Origin: Trichosphaerium sp. ATCC 40318
Taxonomy: Eukaryota; Discosea; Flabellinia; Trichosidae
Assembly: GCA_038496445.1 (NCBI GenBank)
Contig: JALMLS010000577.1
Location: forward strand, 744,001 to 808,000
DNA length: 64,000 bases
Reading direction: 5' to 3'
Every line of letters begins with the position of its first letter. Position 1 is the stretch's first letter. The notes below the pieces were generated by a model. That model ran no database searches and was not told where the DNA came from. It saw nothing but the letters and a program-made list of their open reading frames with translations. Shown here piece after piece: positions 35,288 through 49,811 of this stretch. Position numbers and translations under genes: made by a program.

Positions 35288-37259
35288 TTACTTTTTGTTT
35301 GGGTGAATAAAATGAACGTCCTTCAAGTCTTTCTTGTTGATTAATGCAAAACTTTTATCACTTTTACGTTTTATGCGAGAACAAGAGTACTTTCCATCTT
35401 CATAATGATAAACTGTTTGAGCGAACAAGTCCTTCATAATAGCTACAAGAAAATTTAGAACAAAACTCACAATCACGTGATTGTTTCAGAAAGAAAACAT
35501 TCGTTTCTAGTGAAGAAAAATGTTACCTTCTTTGTTCTTCAAGTCAATATCATTGAACTCATCCGGATCAGGCGTCCCTCCGGCCACAGAAAGAACAATC
35601 TCTGGAGCCTCAAGTGTGAACTCTTCATCGGTATCGCTGATAACTACCTTGACACCTGTACTTTTCGCAACAACTATTGCAACAGCTGTTGCAACTTGTT
35701 TTGAAATAGAGATAGTAACATTATCACTCATATCAACCTACAAAATAAATAGTTAGAACTAAACGTTTTCGAAAAAAAAATTATAACGCACTTGTATAGT
35801 GTCTGCGCTTCCGCTGTTATTTAGTATACAATCTTTACAATGTACTAACTCTACGGCAGCGATTGTACCAACCTAGATATTGTTATTAGCATAGTTAAGG
35901 TACTAACGGAACTCGAGGAATTTCCACATGAAATAAATAAAAAAGTTGAAGTTTTGTTTCGGCTCGGCTTACCAGAGAGATAGTGCAATTTGTACATTTG
36001 TCAACAAGTGTACGAGTTACTTTTTTTGTTAGGTTGACTTTTGTATCTTTACAGTCAAGTATGTTCACAGTTTGTTGCATTTTTCCAGCAAAAGTGCAGT
36101 CTTCGTTCTATAACATATAACAATTAGTTTTTTCTTGTCTGATATCCGGTTGACGTACGTTCTTGTTTTTGATTGTATGTATGCGATTGTACACAGTCAA
36201 AAGGTTCAAAAATCCATCTTGTTTAGCTGCAACATGTGCTTGTTGTATAACTGATTCAGGTAGTTTTGGTTTTAAAGGAGCAAAGCTTGATACTTGTGAG
36301 TACGGCCTGCCTAAAATACTATGTAAGCATGACTGTCGTACACTTTGGATTACGCACCTGCTTGCGCAAAAAGGTTTCTGACTCTGTGACGTATAGATTT
36401 TGGATTATCTGCTGGCTTAACACCTAGAAAGCGGAAACTTAGCCAACTCATACAAAACTAAAAATTGCTGTAAGTTTGCTATCACATACCACGTGCTGTA
36501 AAACTATCACGTGTTTGTAATAGTATGTACATTGATTCCGAACCAAATGCAAAACGGGAATGTGTTGATGGATAAATTGGGCTGAATGTAGTGATGTACC
36601 TTAAAAATCACGTGTTAGAGTAAAAATTAAAAAAGGCAAAAGTAAAACAAGAGAAAGATGGCGTACCACTTGCTACCCATAAAAGTAAAGCCCCAACCTA
36701 TGACTTTAGTGAATCATGTGATACTTCTAGTGTACAAAAAAAAATACACTAAAGTTGTGTAAAGTTACCTGGAGCTTTCATGAGCGCTGTAATATCAAGG
36801 TCTTCACCTTTTTTAGGATCATTTTGCGATAACGCTTTTAGTACACGCCTAAGTGTTTCAAAAGTATTATCTTCGCTATCCCACATTGGTTTATGAGCTA
36901 TACATATAGCGAAGCCATCAAAGTAAGCTGTTCTGCGCATACTAGGGTTTTGATTTAGCAAAAAGTTAAACCGCGTATCGTTGTAGTTTTGTACCGTTTC
37001 TCTGGCGGTTCTTTGCCGTAGTGTTCGAGTTCTTTTGTATGAAACGCAACAAGCCCCGGTATAACCTTTTTAGCTATTTCTTCTTCTAGAGAAGCTGTAG
37101 AGAGGTCCAAATGCTCTTCAGGGAAGAAAACGTTCGCTTTCTTTGCGAAAGGGCATTGTGTACCTGTACAAACAGTTAGTATTGGTTTTAAACCGCAGTA
37201 TACCAACCTTGTCTAATTGGTTCGAAACCTGACTCAATACTTGTCTGTTTACTCTCCAT
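35288..37259 (-). CDS. YqcI/YcgG-like protein fused to a CAP-type C-terminal beta-helix domain
   Basis: Minus-strand gene of about ten exons starting at 37259 (MESKQTSIESGF). The N-terminal half carries QCPFAKKANVFF, a fingerprint of helices, GWGFTFMGSKWYITTFSP, HSRFAFGSESMYILLQ, and IRHRVRNLFAQAG. That order resembles the bacterial YqcI/YcgG family (unknown function). The C-terminal half (35500-36100) reads TVNILDCKDTKVNL, VDKCTNCTISL, VELVHCKDCIL, MSDNVTISISK and KSTGVKVVISD. This is the stacked-strand pattern of the actin-binding C-terminal domain of cyclase-associated protein. The WH2 and Pro-rich parts of normal CAP are absent. The phases joining the two halves agree. Confidence 0.6.
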
Positions 37260-37264
37260 TAGTG

Positions 37265-37480
37265 TTATTGCTTGTGTTGGTGTGTTTTTTGTCGAAATGC
37301 GGCACTAACAACAGAAGTACTACTTTTAGCAAAATCTGTATGAATTTCATCGAAATTTTTTGGCACGATGGTTTGCTGAATTAGGACTTCAATCAATTCT
37401 ATTGTGCGTCTGAATATCACGCAATACGCGATTATGTACTGCACAAGTTTAAAGCGAACTACAACGAAATTACAGTTCAT
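37265..37480 (-). CDS. Small open frame upstream of the fusion gene, uncertain
   Basis: The ATG at 37480 opens 71 codons with protein-like composition (FKLVQYIIAYCVIFRRTIELIEVLI, then a Lys/Gln/His tail). It ends only five bases before the next gene's start codon on the same strand. It could be a small protein, a 5' leader frame or chance. No family recognised. Confidence 0.25.
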   Translation of the reverse strand: MNCNFVVVRFKLVQYIIAYCVIFRRTIELIEVLIQQTIVPKNFDEIHTDFAKSSTSVVSAAFRQKTHQHKQ

Positions 37481-37723
37481 ACTTTTACTGTACTTACAAC
37501 CTACACGACATTGTACAAAAGTTGTACCATTTTATGCTACTTGAATTACCATACTGGTATTTTACATCCAGGTGTAAGTACTAGGAGCCACGTTTGGAGT
37601 ACGTAACGAGGCAAACTACGGTCCTAAGCCAAAGGTGGTCCAGTGATTCACTGAATAACAAAGTGACACATTGTGACACTTGATTGACTTACAATAACAC
37701 TGTAAAGGGCAATGAATCATTTG

Positions 37724-38345
37724 TTATTTACAATCCGGAGTCTCAATAGTGATACGATCACTCGTAGATGACATAAAGTTGTTATAAGCGGGAGAGCACT
37801 TCTTGGGTCCTGTAGCCCAAACACAATAATATGCAATGTTTGAACTGTCTACATTCTTACCACACAGTTTGCTTTCAGTTGCTTTGATTGCCTTTTTCCT
37901 CTGTAAGCATTCGCCCAATTCTATACCATCACATGAACCAATTGATACATCGATATTTTTAGATTCAACCACGCATTTTTCGTTTGGTACACATTTTCCA
38001 TTTGATAGTTTGCAACCAACTCGTTCACTTGCATCTTCAACTGGAAGCTGTAAATGGAAAGTGCGGTTTTTTTGTAGTTACGAAAACGAGTTTCGAGAAA
38101 AAAAACGTACTGTTTTCGGTTTGTTTTGAAAACAGCATTATTGAGCAACTGCAAAAAAAAATGTGCAACGTGGGCATACCAAATTCAAAAGCGCCTTCAC
38201 AACAAGCTACCGATAAAGATTCGCATGCGCATACGCCCGTATTGTACTCATCACCGCTTATTGCGCCTGTACAAGTAAAAGATTGCAATGCAAGGCAATA
38301 TACAACGCATAAAGCAATGCACGATAATACGTATGTTTTAGACAT
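37724..38345 (-). CDS. Cysteine-rich secreted protein
   Basis: Two exons. The first (ATG at 38345) has a signal peptide MSKTYVLSCIALCVVYCLA and then several Cys (CTGAISG, VCACESL, ACCEGAF). The second (LPVEDASERVGCKLSNGKC to the stop at 37724) holds at least nine more Cys in spaced pairs, including GSCDGIELGECL and YYCVWATGPKKC. The intron starts GTATGC. The product is about 155 residues with no membrane segment, so it is probably a small disulfide-stabilised extracellular or lysosomal protein. No known Cys framework could be matched. Confidence 0.75.
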
Positions 38346-38549
38346 TGTTTGAGCTAAATTCAATCACAAAACACAAAAAAAAAAGGGTCACAAAAAGTCG
38401 TAAGAAAAATAAAATAAATACGCTTTGTTTGAAATAAATAAATCCTGTTCCTTTTTTTTACTATACTACAATTCCCCAAAAATACCTTTACAATAGAACA
38501 ATCCAAAAGAAAAAACAAGCTTTTTTGCTTTTTCTTCCTTTCTGTTCTT

Positions 38550-39065
38550 CTACACCCAATCAGAAAATGCGCCCTTAGGCTTCGACTTGCGCTCTGTTAT
38601 CTCTCTTGCTTGTCTGAGTGATTTTGAAATATCGTGAGTGACAGTACGACTTAATCTTTTTCGTCGATTTGTTCTTGCCCTTGTGCGAACAGCCAGCCAC
38701 TCATCTTCTTTTTTTGGTGGCGCTGCAACTTCTGTAGAGCGTGTAACGCGTCTACGTCTTAATGCACGTGCTTTTCTTGCTTTAGCAGCCACTTGAGGTG
38801 TTTCAGTACTCGTAGATGTGTTACGCCTTCGTGTACCATCGTAATCCCTTGTTTTTGTGTGAGTTACGTCTTCGAAACTTGGTTCATCAGTAGTGTCCAA
38901 TTCTTCCTGGCGAGTCCAGTCATCTGTATTATAAATGTTTTGAAGCTCTTTCCATAGTTCTCTTGAATCTTTGGCGTGAGATTTCGATGTATTAGTGCGC
39001 TTTGATTTTCGCCGTGTTAGCTTCTTTCGCATGCTTCTAAACATACGAGAGCTTTTTTGCGACAT
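38550..39065 (-). CDS. Single-exon Arg/Lys-rich protein, unknown
   Basis: Uninterrupted 171-codon frame with a genuine ATG at 39065 (MSQKSSRMFRSMRKK). It is very basic, with Arg/Lys clusters (RKKLTRRKSKR, KARALRRRR, TRARTNRRKR) alternating with acidic or Ser/Thr segments, and ends GAFSDWV. There is no hydrophobic core, so it is probably disordered and nucleic-acid-associated or nuclear. An internal WKELQNIYN helix is the only ordered-looking part. No family recognised. Confidence 0.6.
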   Translation of the reverse strand: MSQKSSRMFRSMRKKLTRRKSKRTNTSKSHAKDSRELWKELQNIYNTDDWTRQEELDTTDEPSFEDVTHTKTRDYDGTRRRNTSTSTETPQVAAKARKARALRRRRVTRSTEVAAPPKKEDEWLAVRTRARTNRRKRLSRTVTHDISKSLRQAREITERKSKPKGAFSDWV

Positions 39066-40108
39066 CTACAAAAACAATATTTTAATCAGGAGAATTCCGT
39101 TGGTGCTGTAGATGCTCAAAAACGTACTGTTGATACCAACAAAGGAAATGCGGTGCTGTTATAGCAGTAAATGTACCGGAAAATACACTAATTTATGAAC
39201 TTAAGCTTCAAGTCTTAAATAATCACTCACACCTGATTTAATATGTGATTGAAGCGTAAGTTGTGATGTGTGTAGTTATAAAAAAGGTGAAAAGGTAAAG
39301 GAAGAAAAGCTACAATGTCAGACAGTAAAAGGAATCAAACGAGTATACAAGTAAGAACAAGGTAATTATAGAGCTAGCAAAACACAGGTGCGACGTTTAA
39401 GAGTAAATTTTGACCCTTTTGGGCGGTGCTTTTCTATTTGTACTCCAATGCGTCCGGAGCGCGTAGAAGTGTAGTCTGTTTACGGATATACTGAATATCG
39501 GCTTTTTTTCAATTTTAGCGCTTTGTATGCGCTATATATCGCGTTAAACCTTTCAATATTCTAAAAAAAGTTTTCCAACAACTACAGCCACTCATGAAAT
39601 AACAATACACCCGAAAACGCAAATAAGGCTCTAGATTCCCTTGTATTTTTTGTTGTATCGTCTCTTTGATAACTTAGACTATAGCTCCTTGGTAAATATA
39701 TATATATAACAACACGTAGAGACAATTTTACGGTGATACGCTACAAGTGTTATGAAAACATTTCAAAGAAAAATCTGACAAACCAAACAAAAAAAAAATA
39801 TCGGACTTTCTCTTTTTCCGTGGTGCGCCGTTTTCTCCGGAAAGTGTATCTAGATAACACACTAGTTTCAAGCTACATTTTTTGTGTTTATGATTGTTGA
39901 TGGTGATAAATAAAGCGAGTAGAAGTCAGTTATATTTTTCGTTTTACGCTAGTTATCCTATCAAAATATACTTGTACATGTACATGAAAACTTTTTGGCA
40001 TTTTAATTTGTCGGTTTGTATTTAAAACGCATAAAAAATAAAATATATTCTGAAAAAACTACAAAAAGTAAATTTATTTTAACGTTTTAATTTAATATGT
40101 CAAGGTTG
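39066..40108. other. Intergenic region
   Basis: About 1 kb of A/T-rich DNA between two minus-strand genes. A short (AT)n run occurs near 39695. No coding or RNA gene is supported. Confidence 0.5.
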
Positions 40109-42405
40109 TTACATTGGCATTTCGCCTTTACTAGGTATGCCAGAATCTTTAAGAGATACGCCCGAAGCATTTGAACTTTTAAGTGCTTCACCTGGCGTTG
40201 ATTCTGCTCCAGACACTGTAGCATCCTCAAGAAGATTAGTACCATATGGGGCGTATACTTCAGTTTCTGCCGGTGTTTGTTCCTCTTCATCAGTGTAGCT
40301 TTCAGAACCTCTGGTCATCATTTCTCCCATTTTATGAGCACCTGCGGTTGCACCTGCAATTTCCCTAGTTCAGACGTCAGTGTAAAATTTTTTTCTTTTT
40401 ATTTCAAAATGTTTAGCACTCACGGTCCGGCGTTTTGTGATTTCCTCTTGTATCTATACACCAAAATAGCAATGACAATAGTTACTATGACAATAGCTAT
40501 GATGATAACAATAACTACAGCTAGAGTTAATCCCAGAGAAGACGAACCCCCGTCATCACTATTATTGTTGCTGCTAGCGATCCTACGAAAATATTTTAAC
40601 ATCAAAATAGACATTAATTTCTGTACACTGAAGGTTGTTCTGTAGGTCCTTCTGTAGTTTGTTCCGGGACAGGAGCAGCTGTGGTTGTAGGTCCATCAGT
40701 TGCCGCTTCACTAGGTTGTTCTGTGACTTCGGTTGGTGCTATTGTTGTAGCTATAGACTCTTCTGTAGGATTTACTGGAGCGTCTGTTGGAGAATCTGTA
40801 GGACTTGCTGTTGGGCCAACGGTTGGAGGTGGTGTTATCATTGGAGGTAGTGTAGTTTCAGGCATTGTGAATCCTGTAGCTGTTGCCCATACTACTCCAA
40901 AATCGGTTAACTCTTGTGCTTGTCCATGTCGAACCAATTCTATAAGTTTTGGAATCGGCTACAAAAATCACGTGAGTTCTCCAAAAAAGAAACTTACAAA
41001 AAAATAACCGCATTACTTACGTTTGTAAGTTCAAAAGCAATATTAACAGTATCGCTCGCTCTTTTAAAGCCGTAAGTACATGTGTCATCAAAAATGACAA
41101 CATTTTTAGACTCCAGTTCCAACAAAACGGCAATAACCGCCCGTAGTACAGCTTACAAAATAAATGTTTAGCAATATAAAGAGATAATTAGATTACCTGG
41201 ATTTTCTGGACATGTGTCAAGAACGAGCAATGCTGATAGTGCTGGTGTAGGCATGACTGTTGTAGGTCTTTCTGTTGGAGCTATTGTTGGTGGTACAGTT
41301 GTTGGTGGTAACGGGGTAGGAGCTAGTGTTATAAGTTCCACCATACAGTTGTAACTAGACGGTTGTTAGAAATATATTGTGCACTCTTAAGTTATCGGCA
41401 CCTGCATCCATCGCCACTTCTTGTATTTCCATCATCGCAACCTTCAGTCCATTCTTCTATATTGTTACCACAAGTTGGCTGTATGTATTCTAAAGAATAC
41501 GTCAATTCGTTTATGGAAAAATTTCCAAATATTGATGTTATTTACGAGCTTTGGCTGAGATTCCAACTCCATAATTGGGTGTAGATACATGCGTAAATGT
41601 GCGCCATTGATTATCGGGATTTATTGATTCTGTCTTTATCACAGACCTGGCGAAAAACGTGTAAGTATAGCGGCCTCAAGACATATCGGTTTTTTTTTTG
41701 ACTGTACTGTCTGTTATCATCATCCCAAATTATCCCTGTATTAAACGTGCATACATTGCCCGTATCTTCTTCCCATGCGTCCAATAAAATATTAAAATGC
41801 ATAGGTTCTCCTGTTGTACAAACAAGTCAGATAAATTGTTTTAAATAAAAATGTCCACGCGACAGTCCATGCCTTTTCTAATTGTCTGTTGAATCCTATT
41901 TACAAAATGTTACTGTTGAGTTTAACGAATGAGGTTTAAAGTCTCCACGTGCTCAAATTTTGTAGTATTTATGTAACGTACGACCGTGTGGTTAATTCTA
42001 CATTCTTGTTCCATACTTGTGAGTTTTGGAATACAGTTAGCTTCTCATGAAAGCATCTAAGAGAGCCAAATTAGAAAATACACGTGAACTTTTTTTGTAG
42101 ATAGTCGAACCCGGAAAAACTATTACGTGGTTTCTGCTGATGCAAAAAACCCACTGGTGTTTATTTATCACGTGATAAATAAGGTTTTTTATATAAAGTG
42201 TAATAATACAATTAGGACGTTACCTTCTGTTCGGAAAATTAGCCAAGATGATCTCTTTGAAGGAGACAATAAACGAAACTTCTTGGTTTAGCTCAAAATC
42301 AAACCCAATACCACCAGCGGTTAGAGTGTCCACACGCAGTGTAAGTAGTACATATCCTCCCGTACATATTTGTACGAGCAAAAGGAGAAGGGCGGAGGAG
42401 CGCAT
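40109..42405 (-). CDS. Single-pass surface protein with DUF4215-like domain and mucin stalk
   Basis: Starts at 42405 with a signal peptide (MRSSALLLLLVQICTGGY). Extracellular exons include WEEDTGNVCTFNTGIIWDDD (about 41760) and a Cys-rich block CGNNIEEW...CDDGNTRSGDGC (about 41400-41470), the signature of DUF4215/Myxococcus-type disulfide repeats. Two Thr/Pro mucin stretches follow (about 41210-41330 and 40620-40880) with an intervening globular segment. A hydrophobic helix (LTLAVVIVIIIAIVIV, about 40480-40540) precedes YRYKRKS and an acidic cytoplasmic tail that ends at 40109. Architecture parallels the lectin-mucin gene at 11.4 kb. Some internal exons are not fully resolved. Confidence 0.7.
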
Positions 42406-42506
42406 GTCGCAATTAAATGGTGAACAATATCAAAAAAAAAAAAACCATGTGTCAAACCTGTTCAAAACAAAATTATCTACTTGTCGTATCGTTTTTTCTG
42501 ACATAG

Positions 42507-43651
42507 CTTTGCTTATCTTACGCCTACACAATACAAATTGTCCCTACTGAGCGTACTTCTAGTGCATTTGGTTGCCGTTTTTTTCAGCTTGATCTGATCA
42601 ATTCGTACGTGTATGCTACGTTTGCGTATACGAAAAAAGATGCGAATGGCAGTCTTTTTAATACTGGTCAAAGTCAGACAAAATTGCTATTTTCTGACGA
42701 TCAAAAAGTACTCACAGCTTTAAAAAAGGATAAATTCTACTTTGAGTACCAGTAAATCGCAGGGAAATGTATAAGAACCTAAGATGGCGGGATGTAAGGT
42801 AGTATAGCACTAATATGGACTCACTGTAGTAGCTGGAGGATCCAGAGGTCACTTTAGATTCAATTGTGGTTACTCCGCATTTATTACTCAAGTTTGAAGC
42901 GTATATGCAGGAATGCTGCGCACCAGAGGGACTGTAGTACGTCAATAATGCTCATTAACACTAGCCAGTGTATTATGAATACTCAAATTGAAACTTACTT
43001 CGTAGTTACTATCTTGCAACAAGGAGATTATCAGCCACGAAGGACCCAAACACTCAAACGATGATACTAGAGGACATTGCAAAGCACTTCTTTTCTCCAG
43101 TTCAGGTATTTACTTATTACGGTCATCAAGTTTTCTAAAACGTTTTAGCTACCACTGAGGCGCGCAACAAGCGATCCTATCGTTAGTATGATCAAAAAAA
43201 AGGAATTCTCCCCCACAATGTATAAAATCAATTACTACTCCTTTAAAACCATCCAACATCAATCAATTTCGCTATCTAGCATACTTTTACTGCATCGGAC
43301 ATTTTTTAACATTTTTCCGTTTTCAGGTTCAACAACGCTACATACGAAGTAAAGAATATACTACAGACAATGTTATTAGACTTTACAGAAAAGATAATGA
43401 AACAAGACAGCAATGCAAGTAGTAATATTTCGCCACCGAAACGTAAAAACTCTAAAAAGACTAAAGAAAAGAAGTCTCCAATAAGCGAATCAAGATCACG
43501 TCGTAGAATGTCAGCAAAGCAATCAAAACATGATAATTCTTTAAGAAAAGAAGTAGCTGAACTAAGAGCAACTGTATTCCGTTTACAGGGAAAGCTTAGT
43601 GCAATAGAGAAGACTGGGCGTATTAATAGTCGTAGACCGCTGAGTTCATAG
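42507..43651 (+). CDS. Unresolved multi-exon gene with basic coiled-coil C-terminus
   Basis: Three stretches on the plus strand look coding. The first is an exon beginning about 42507 (FAYLTPTQYKLSLLS) that joins in phase across a 35-nt intron to LDLINSYVYATFAYTKKD (42588-42750). The second is around 42990-43060 (TQIETYFVVTILQQGDY). The last exon is about 43326-43651 (FNNATYEVKNILQTMLLDF, then Lys/Arg/Ser-rich sequence, then a short leucine-heptad helix LRKEVAELRATVFRLQ). The true start and the internal joints are not settled, and this may be two genes. No family recognised. The N-terminal part abuts the divergent surface-protein gene. Confidence 0.4.
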
Positions 43652-43984
43652 CAAAAATCCAAAAAAAAAAAAGAAAAAAAAGAGAAAACTTACCCTTACA
43701 CCTTATGGCCGGTGATGAGGATGGGTGTTTTTTAATACCCCTCCACAAGATAAATTAATCCATTAAAAGCCATTGTACAGAATGTATTATACAATAAGAG
43801 GTTGGAAAAACAATAAAACGACGATGGATAAATTATGTTGTTAGGTAAGCTTGCTGTGCTGCTTAGTATGTTGCCTCGAGCGCTCCATCCTGATAATGTT
43901 CTTACTACATCAATAACTCTACTATTTGTACACGTTGGAAGCAATAACAATGTTGTTGTGGTATGGAATTAAGTTTAATTAGGG

Positions 43985-46337
<2,353 letters not shown>

Positions 46338-46694
46338 CAAAAATATATCAAAGCGTTAACTCCTCTTTCAAGCTTGTTTTGTAGTGCGTTCATCAAATTG
46401 TAATAACTGTCAATAGAATTCTGCAAAAAAAGGAAAATTACTTGTTCAAATTACTGCGCTACAAGGAAGTCTTTCTTATAATTTCGTATTTACAAAGCAG
46501 TACAATTATGTTGTGATACAGTTCAATAGTTTTTCTTTTTGTTTGTGTTCTCATAGTGAGCGTAAGGGTAGTCTTTGCAAAAGAAAAGAAAAAAAAACAC
46601 CTAGGTTTGATCATTTTTTCTTGTTTCGGATTGCTTGCGACTGCTACTCATGATTGTCTTAATGCGATATGCTCTTCCTTTTGGAAAATAAGCT

Positions 46695-49450
46695 CTATTT
46701 TTTTAGTATACAACTAAGAACCAAACCATGATCTGACTTTACTAATAATTGGCCTCTGATGTAATTTGTTAGCTTTAATCGTGTAACAATATTAATTGGT
46801 TCCTTACCCTAGTTCGCACATCGTTCGTATTTATAATAACTGAAAGAGTAGGTGATACATTAAGTGTCAGATGTAAAGGCTCTCGGTTATACATGGTAAG
46901 GGTTTCGGATTGATCGAGACTCTTGATGTTGTTGGCAACAACCACTGTAAAAAAAAATTAATAATGAATTTGATTGAGGCGCTTTTGACTTACTGGCATG
47001 ATTCTCAGCATTTGAAATAAGCGACTAATATGCATAAGGAAAGTAAAAGATTAAATCACACATATTTATAACATACCTCCTGCTCAAGCCAAACAGTGTT
47101 ACCACAAGCAAACATATTAGGATGATTCTAAAAACATTAACAAAAAACCAAGAAACCCGAAAGACGAATGTAGACAAATACACATCAAGGTATTAAATTG
47201 CATAAAATAGAGGATACGTACTTGAACTTGTAAGTAATCATTGACTTTAATATGTCCCAGATTATTCAAACAGTCAGGCATGTTTTTTTCCAAATATGCT
47301 GTATTTGGTTTAAAACCAACACAAGTAATAACAAGATCAGCAGGTATTTTTGTTTCTACAAGTAATTAATTAGCGATCAAACCAAGTAACGTAAGAAACA
47401 AAGACTTACTGATATCAGTTTCTGCAAACTTTAGAGAGTTATAGTACCGCGTGATACTCTGACCAAGGATGACATTGCAGTTATCTATTCAAGAAAAAAA
47501 ATAAGATTAAAGATTGGCTATGAAACACGTACGTCTCTTCAAATACTGTAAAACAATCTTTCCAGCATCTCGCGGCAACCTGTGTACTAACGTAGGAGAC
47601 CGAGATATGAGCGTTATTTTTTTCGCAGGGAAGGCAATAGCTACTTTGGCAGCGACTACAACAAGTTAGTTTGAAACAAACATTAATTTAAAACACACCC
47701 TCCACACCAATCAGACCTCCTCCAACAATTAAAACTGACTTACAATCTTCTTCAGCAATTCTAGACCGCACTTTGGACATTTCTAAGGTAATAAGTACAG
47801 GACTGAATAAAATGTTGAGTTCTTACCTTCAAAATCCATACAGTTTACAACACGGTCACCAGTTATGGTGTCTGGTATGTTACATCGTGATCCTGTAGCT
47901 AGAACCAAGTACTATGTAATTTAAGGAGAAGCACACTTAGCGGTTATTCGCACGTCAAAAGGTATAGCGGCCATGAGACGTCCATTTGAAATGAGTAAGC
48001 GCTCATCTTTTATACTCACAAGTTCTGCTTGTGTAAATTTCCCATTTTTTAAAACCTGTCACTTTTAAAATCACGTGATAATATTTTTCAACATACCATA
48101 TCAAGATCAGCTTGTACTTCGTTGGCTCGAGATGGTGTTGAAATAAGTGCGGGCAGTAGGGGTTTATATTCAAAGAAAGGGCTTATTATTGTTAATGAAT
48201 AAACAAAAAGTATGCACATCAACAAAATTTTAATGTTCCCTATGAGACTTGAACTCACAACCTTCTGTGTATTAGACAGATGCTCTGACCGATTGAGCTA
48301 AGAGAACTTACTGGTATATTTACTGTTATTGCGGCAAAGCGGCCGAGAGTGGAGTCAAGGTAAACACGTTTTTCAAAAAAAAAAAAGGAAAAAATATCGT
48401 CGATGAATAAGACGACGTATTACTGCATTCTTCAATGGACACATACCTCTTGTCAACTAGTGTGACATCAAAAAAATCATCTAGTAATTTAGCAACCATA
48501 CACCCACCATATCCTCCACCAACGACGACAACCTTTTTTTTTTCGACAAATTGATAAATGTGCCTTCCACCTGTAAGACGAAAACCATTAATAATGTTCT
48601 GGCACGCAATATTCGTATTGCAGAAACGCGAAACAAGTGTCAATACGCACCCACTTGGAAGAATTCTTCACCAGTTGGCTTTTTGAGCCTTCCACTTTCT
48701 GCCATAGCCTCGCAAATCAGTATAGATTCTTTTCTTGATACATTTAGATTGCTTTTTAGCCATTCCATAGCAATCGACGCTAAACTATGTTAAAATGAAT
48801 TGTCTTTCTGGCAATTCGCCTGAAGGATGGCGTAAGTACCCGTAAAACAGTTTGGGTAAGTTCTCATATTGTGCGTGACTTCTTTCCTCTTGAAACCAGT
48901 TACAGAATCTCTCACGCGCCGTATTAGGGACCCCATTGCCTGTACGCTATTATTTTAAACTACAACTTATCTAGTACCCGTGGCGTAGCGAAATACACTT
49001 CATAGTTAGGTCTACCTGCGTTTCTAACCATCCGAAGCAACGTTTGGCACACCAGCTGGCAAATAAACCTTAATATTGTAAATCGCCTAAACTACTAGTG
49101 AGAGTAGTATTGAAGGTACCTATCGGCCGGATTGGTCAAAAAATCAATAATCATGCGCCATAACGCTTCAGGGAGTATTGCAAGTCCTTCAGTCTGCACT
49201 ATGGTATTCTCCATCACACCAGAGTTTCTATAACGGCGTGTGAATCGAGGCGACTGTTGGTTTTCCCCAAATTGAGAGATTTCAGGCATAGGTTCACGTG
49301 CTTCTCTTCCCGGGCCAATTCTCATTACTGGTACAGAGGTGTAATACATTGTAGATACAAGCTGACCTTGGTTTGCAGTCCTTATCCACGTTTGTACCGC
49401 TTCCTTGTGTCCGCCAATTAGAAAAACGGTTGATCTGTTCTCTTTTTTAA
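46695..49450 (-). CDS. F-box / DEP / FAD-dependent oxidoreductase fusion
   Basis: Joined across introns in consistent phases. The N-terminal part has F-box-like ILPEALWRMIIDFL...ICQLVCQTLLRMV (49130-49040). A DEP domain follows (FYG, IAMEWLKSNL, SRKES, IYQF; 48900-48560). DEP domains bind membranes or GPCR/G-protein partners. The C-terminal half is an AIFM2/FSP1-NDH2-type flavoprotein: FAD-binding VVVVGGGYGGCMVAK (about 48520), a second Rossmann VLIVGGGLIGVE (about 47740) for NAD(P)H, VITCVGFKPNTAYL (about 47310) and ACGNTVWLEQE (about 47110). Stop at 46695. The 5' end beyond about 49450 is uncertain, with no clear ATG. A tRNA-Ile gene lies in one intron. Confidence 0.7.
48234..48307 (-). tRNA. 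tRNA-Ile (anticodon AAT)
   Basis: Folds as a full cloverleaf on the minus strand. It has a 7-bp acceptor (GTTCTCT with AGGGAAC), a D arm GCTC/GAGC, an anticodon arm TCTGT/ACAGA around loop CTAATAC, a 5-nt variable loop and a T arm GTGAG/CTCAT with TTCAAGT. The discriminator is A. Pol III A and B boxes are intact. It is nested in a 130-nt intron (48182-48311) of the oxidoreductase gene, same strand. Confidence 0.93.
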
Positions 49451-49738
49451 TGTATGTTTACTAAATAGCGTAGTAACCGAAGGTACCCTCGTTCACTGAC
49501 GTCAGTTTGTTGGCGAGCAGTTAACTCAGTTCAAAAAATGCGAGTTTTCATTAATGGCAGTACCAAAAAATGTAGAAAGTATGTAATTAACAAACGAAGC
49601 ATTTATAAGTAAGTAACACAATGCCACTATTATAGTGTAGCAGTATAAGCTTGTACAATAGAAGTGTAGCGTCACAATAAACAAATACTTTTTATGAAGT
49701 TTAGTTTGCATACTTTACCAACTGAGCTGTAGAAAAAA

Positions 49739-49811
49739 CTCCCGACGAGGGTCTCGATCCCTCGACCGTACGGTTAAGAGCCGTACGCTCTACCAACTGA
49801 GCTAGCCGGGA
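49739..49811 (-). tRNA. tRNA-Lys (anticodon CTT), left arm
   Basis: 73-nt cloverleaf, acceptor TCCCGGC/GTCGGGA, D arm GCTC/GAGC, anticodon loop CTCTTAA, T arm GAGGG/CCCTC with ATCGAGA. Identical in sequence to the plus-strand copy at 50082-50154. Confidence 0.95.
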
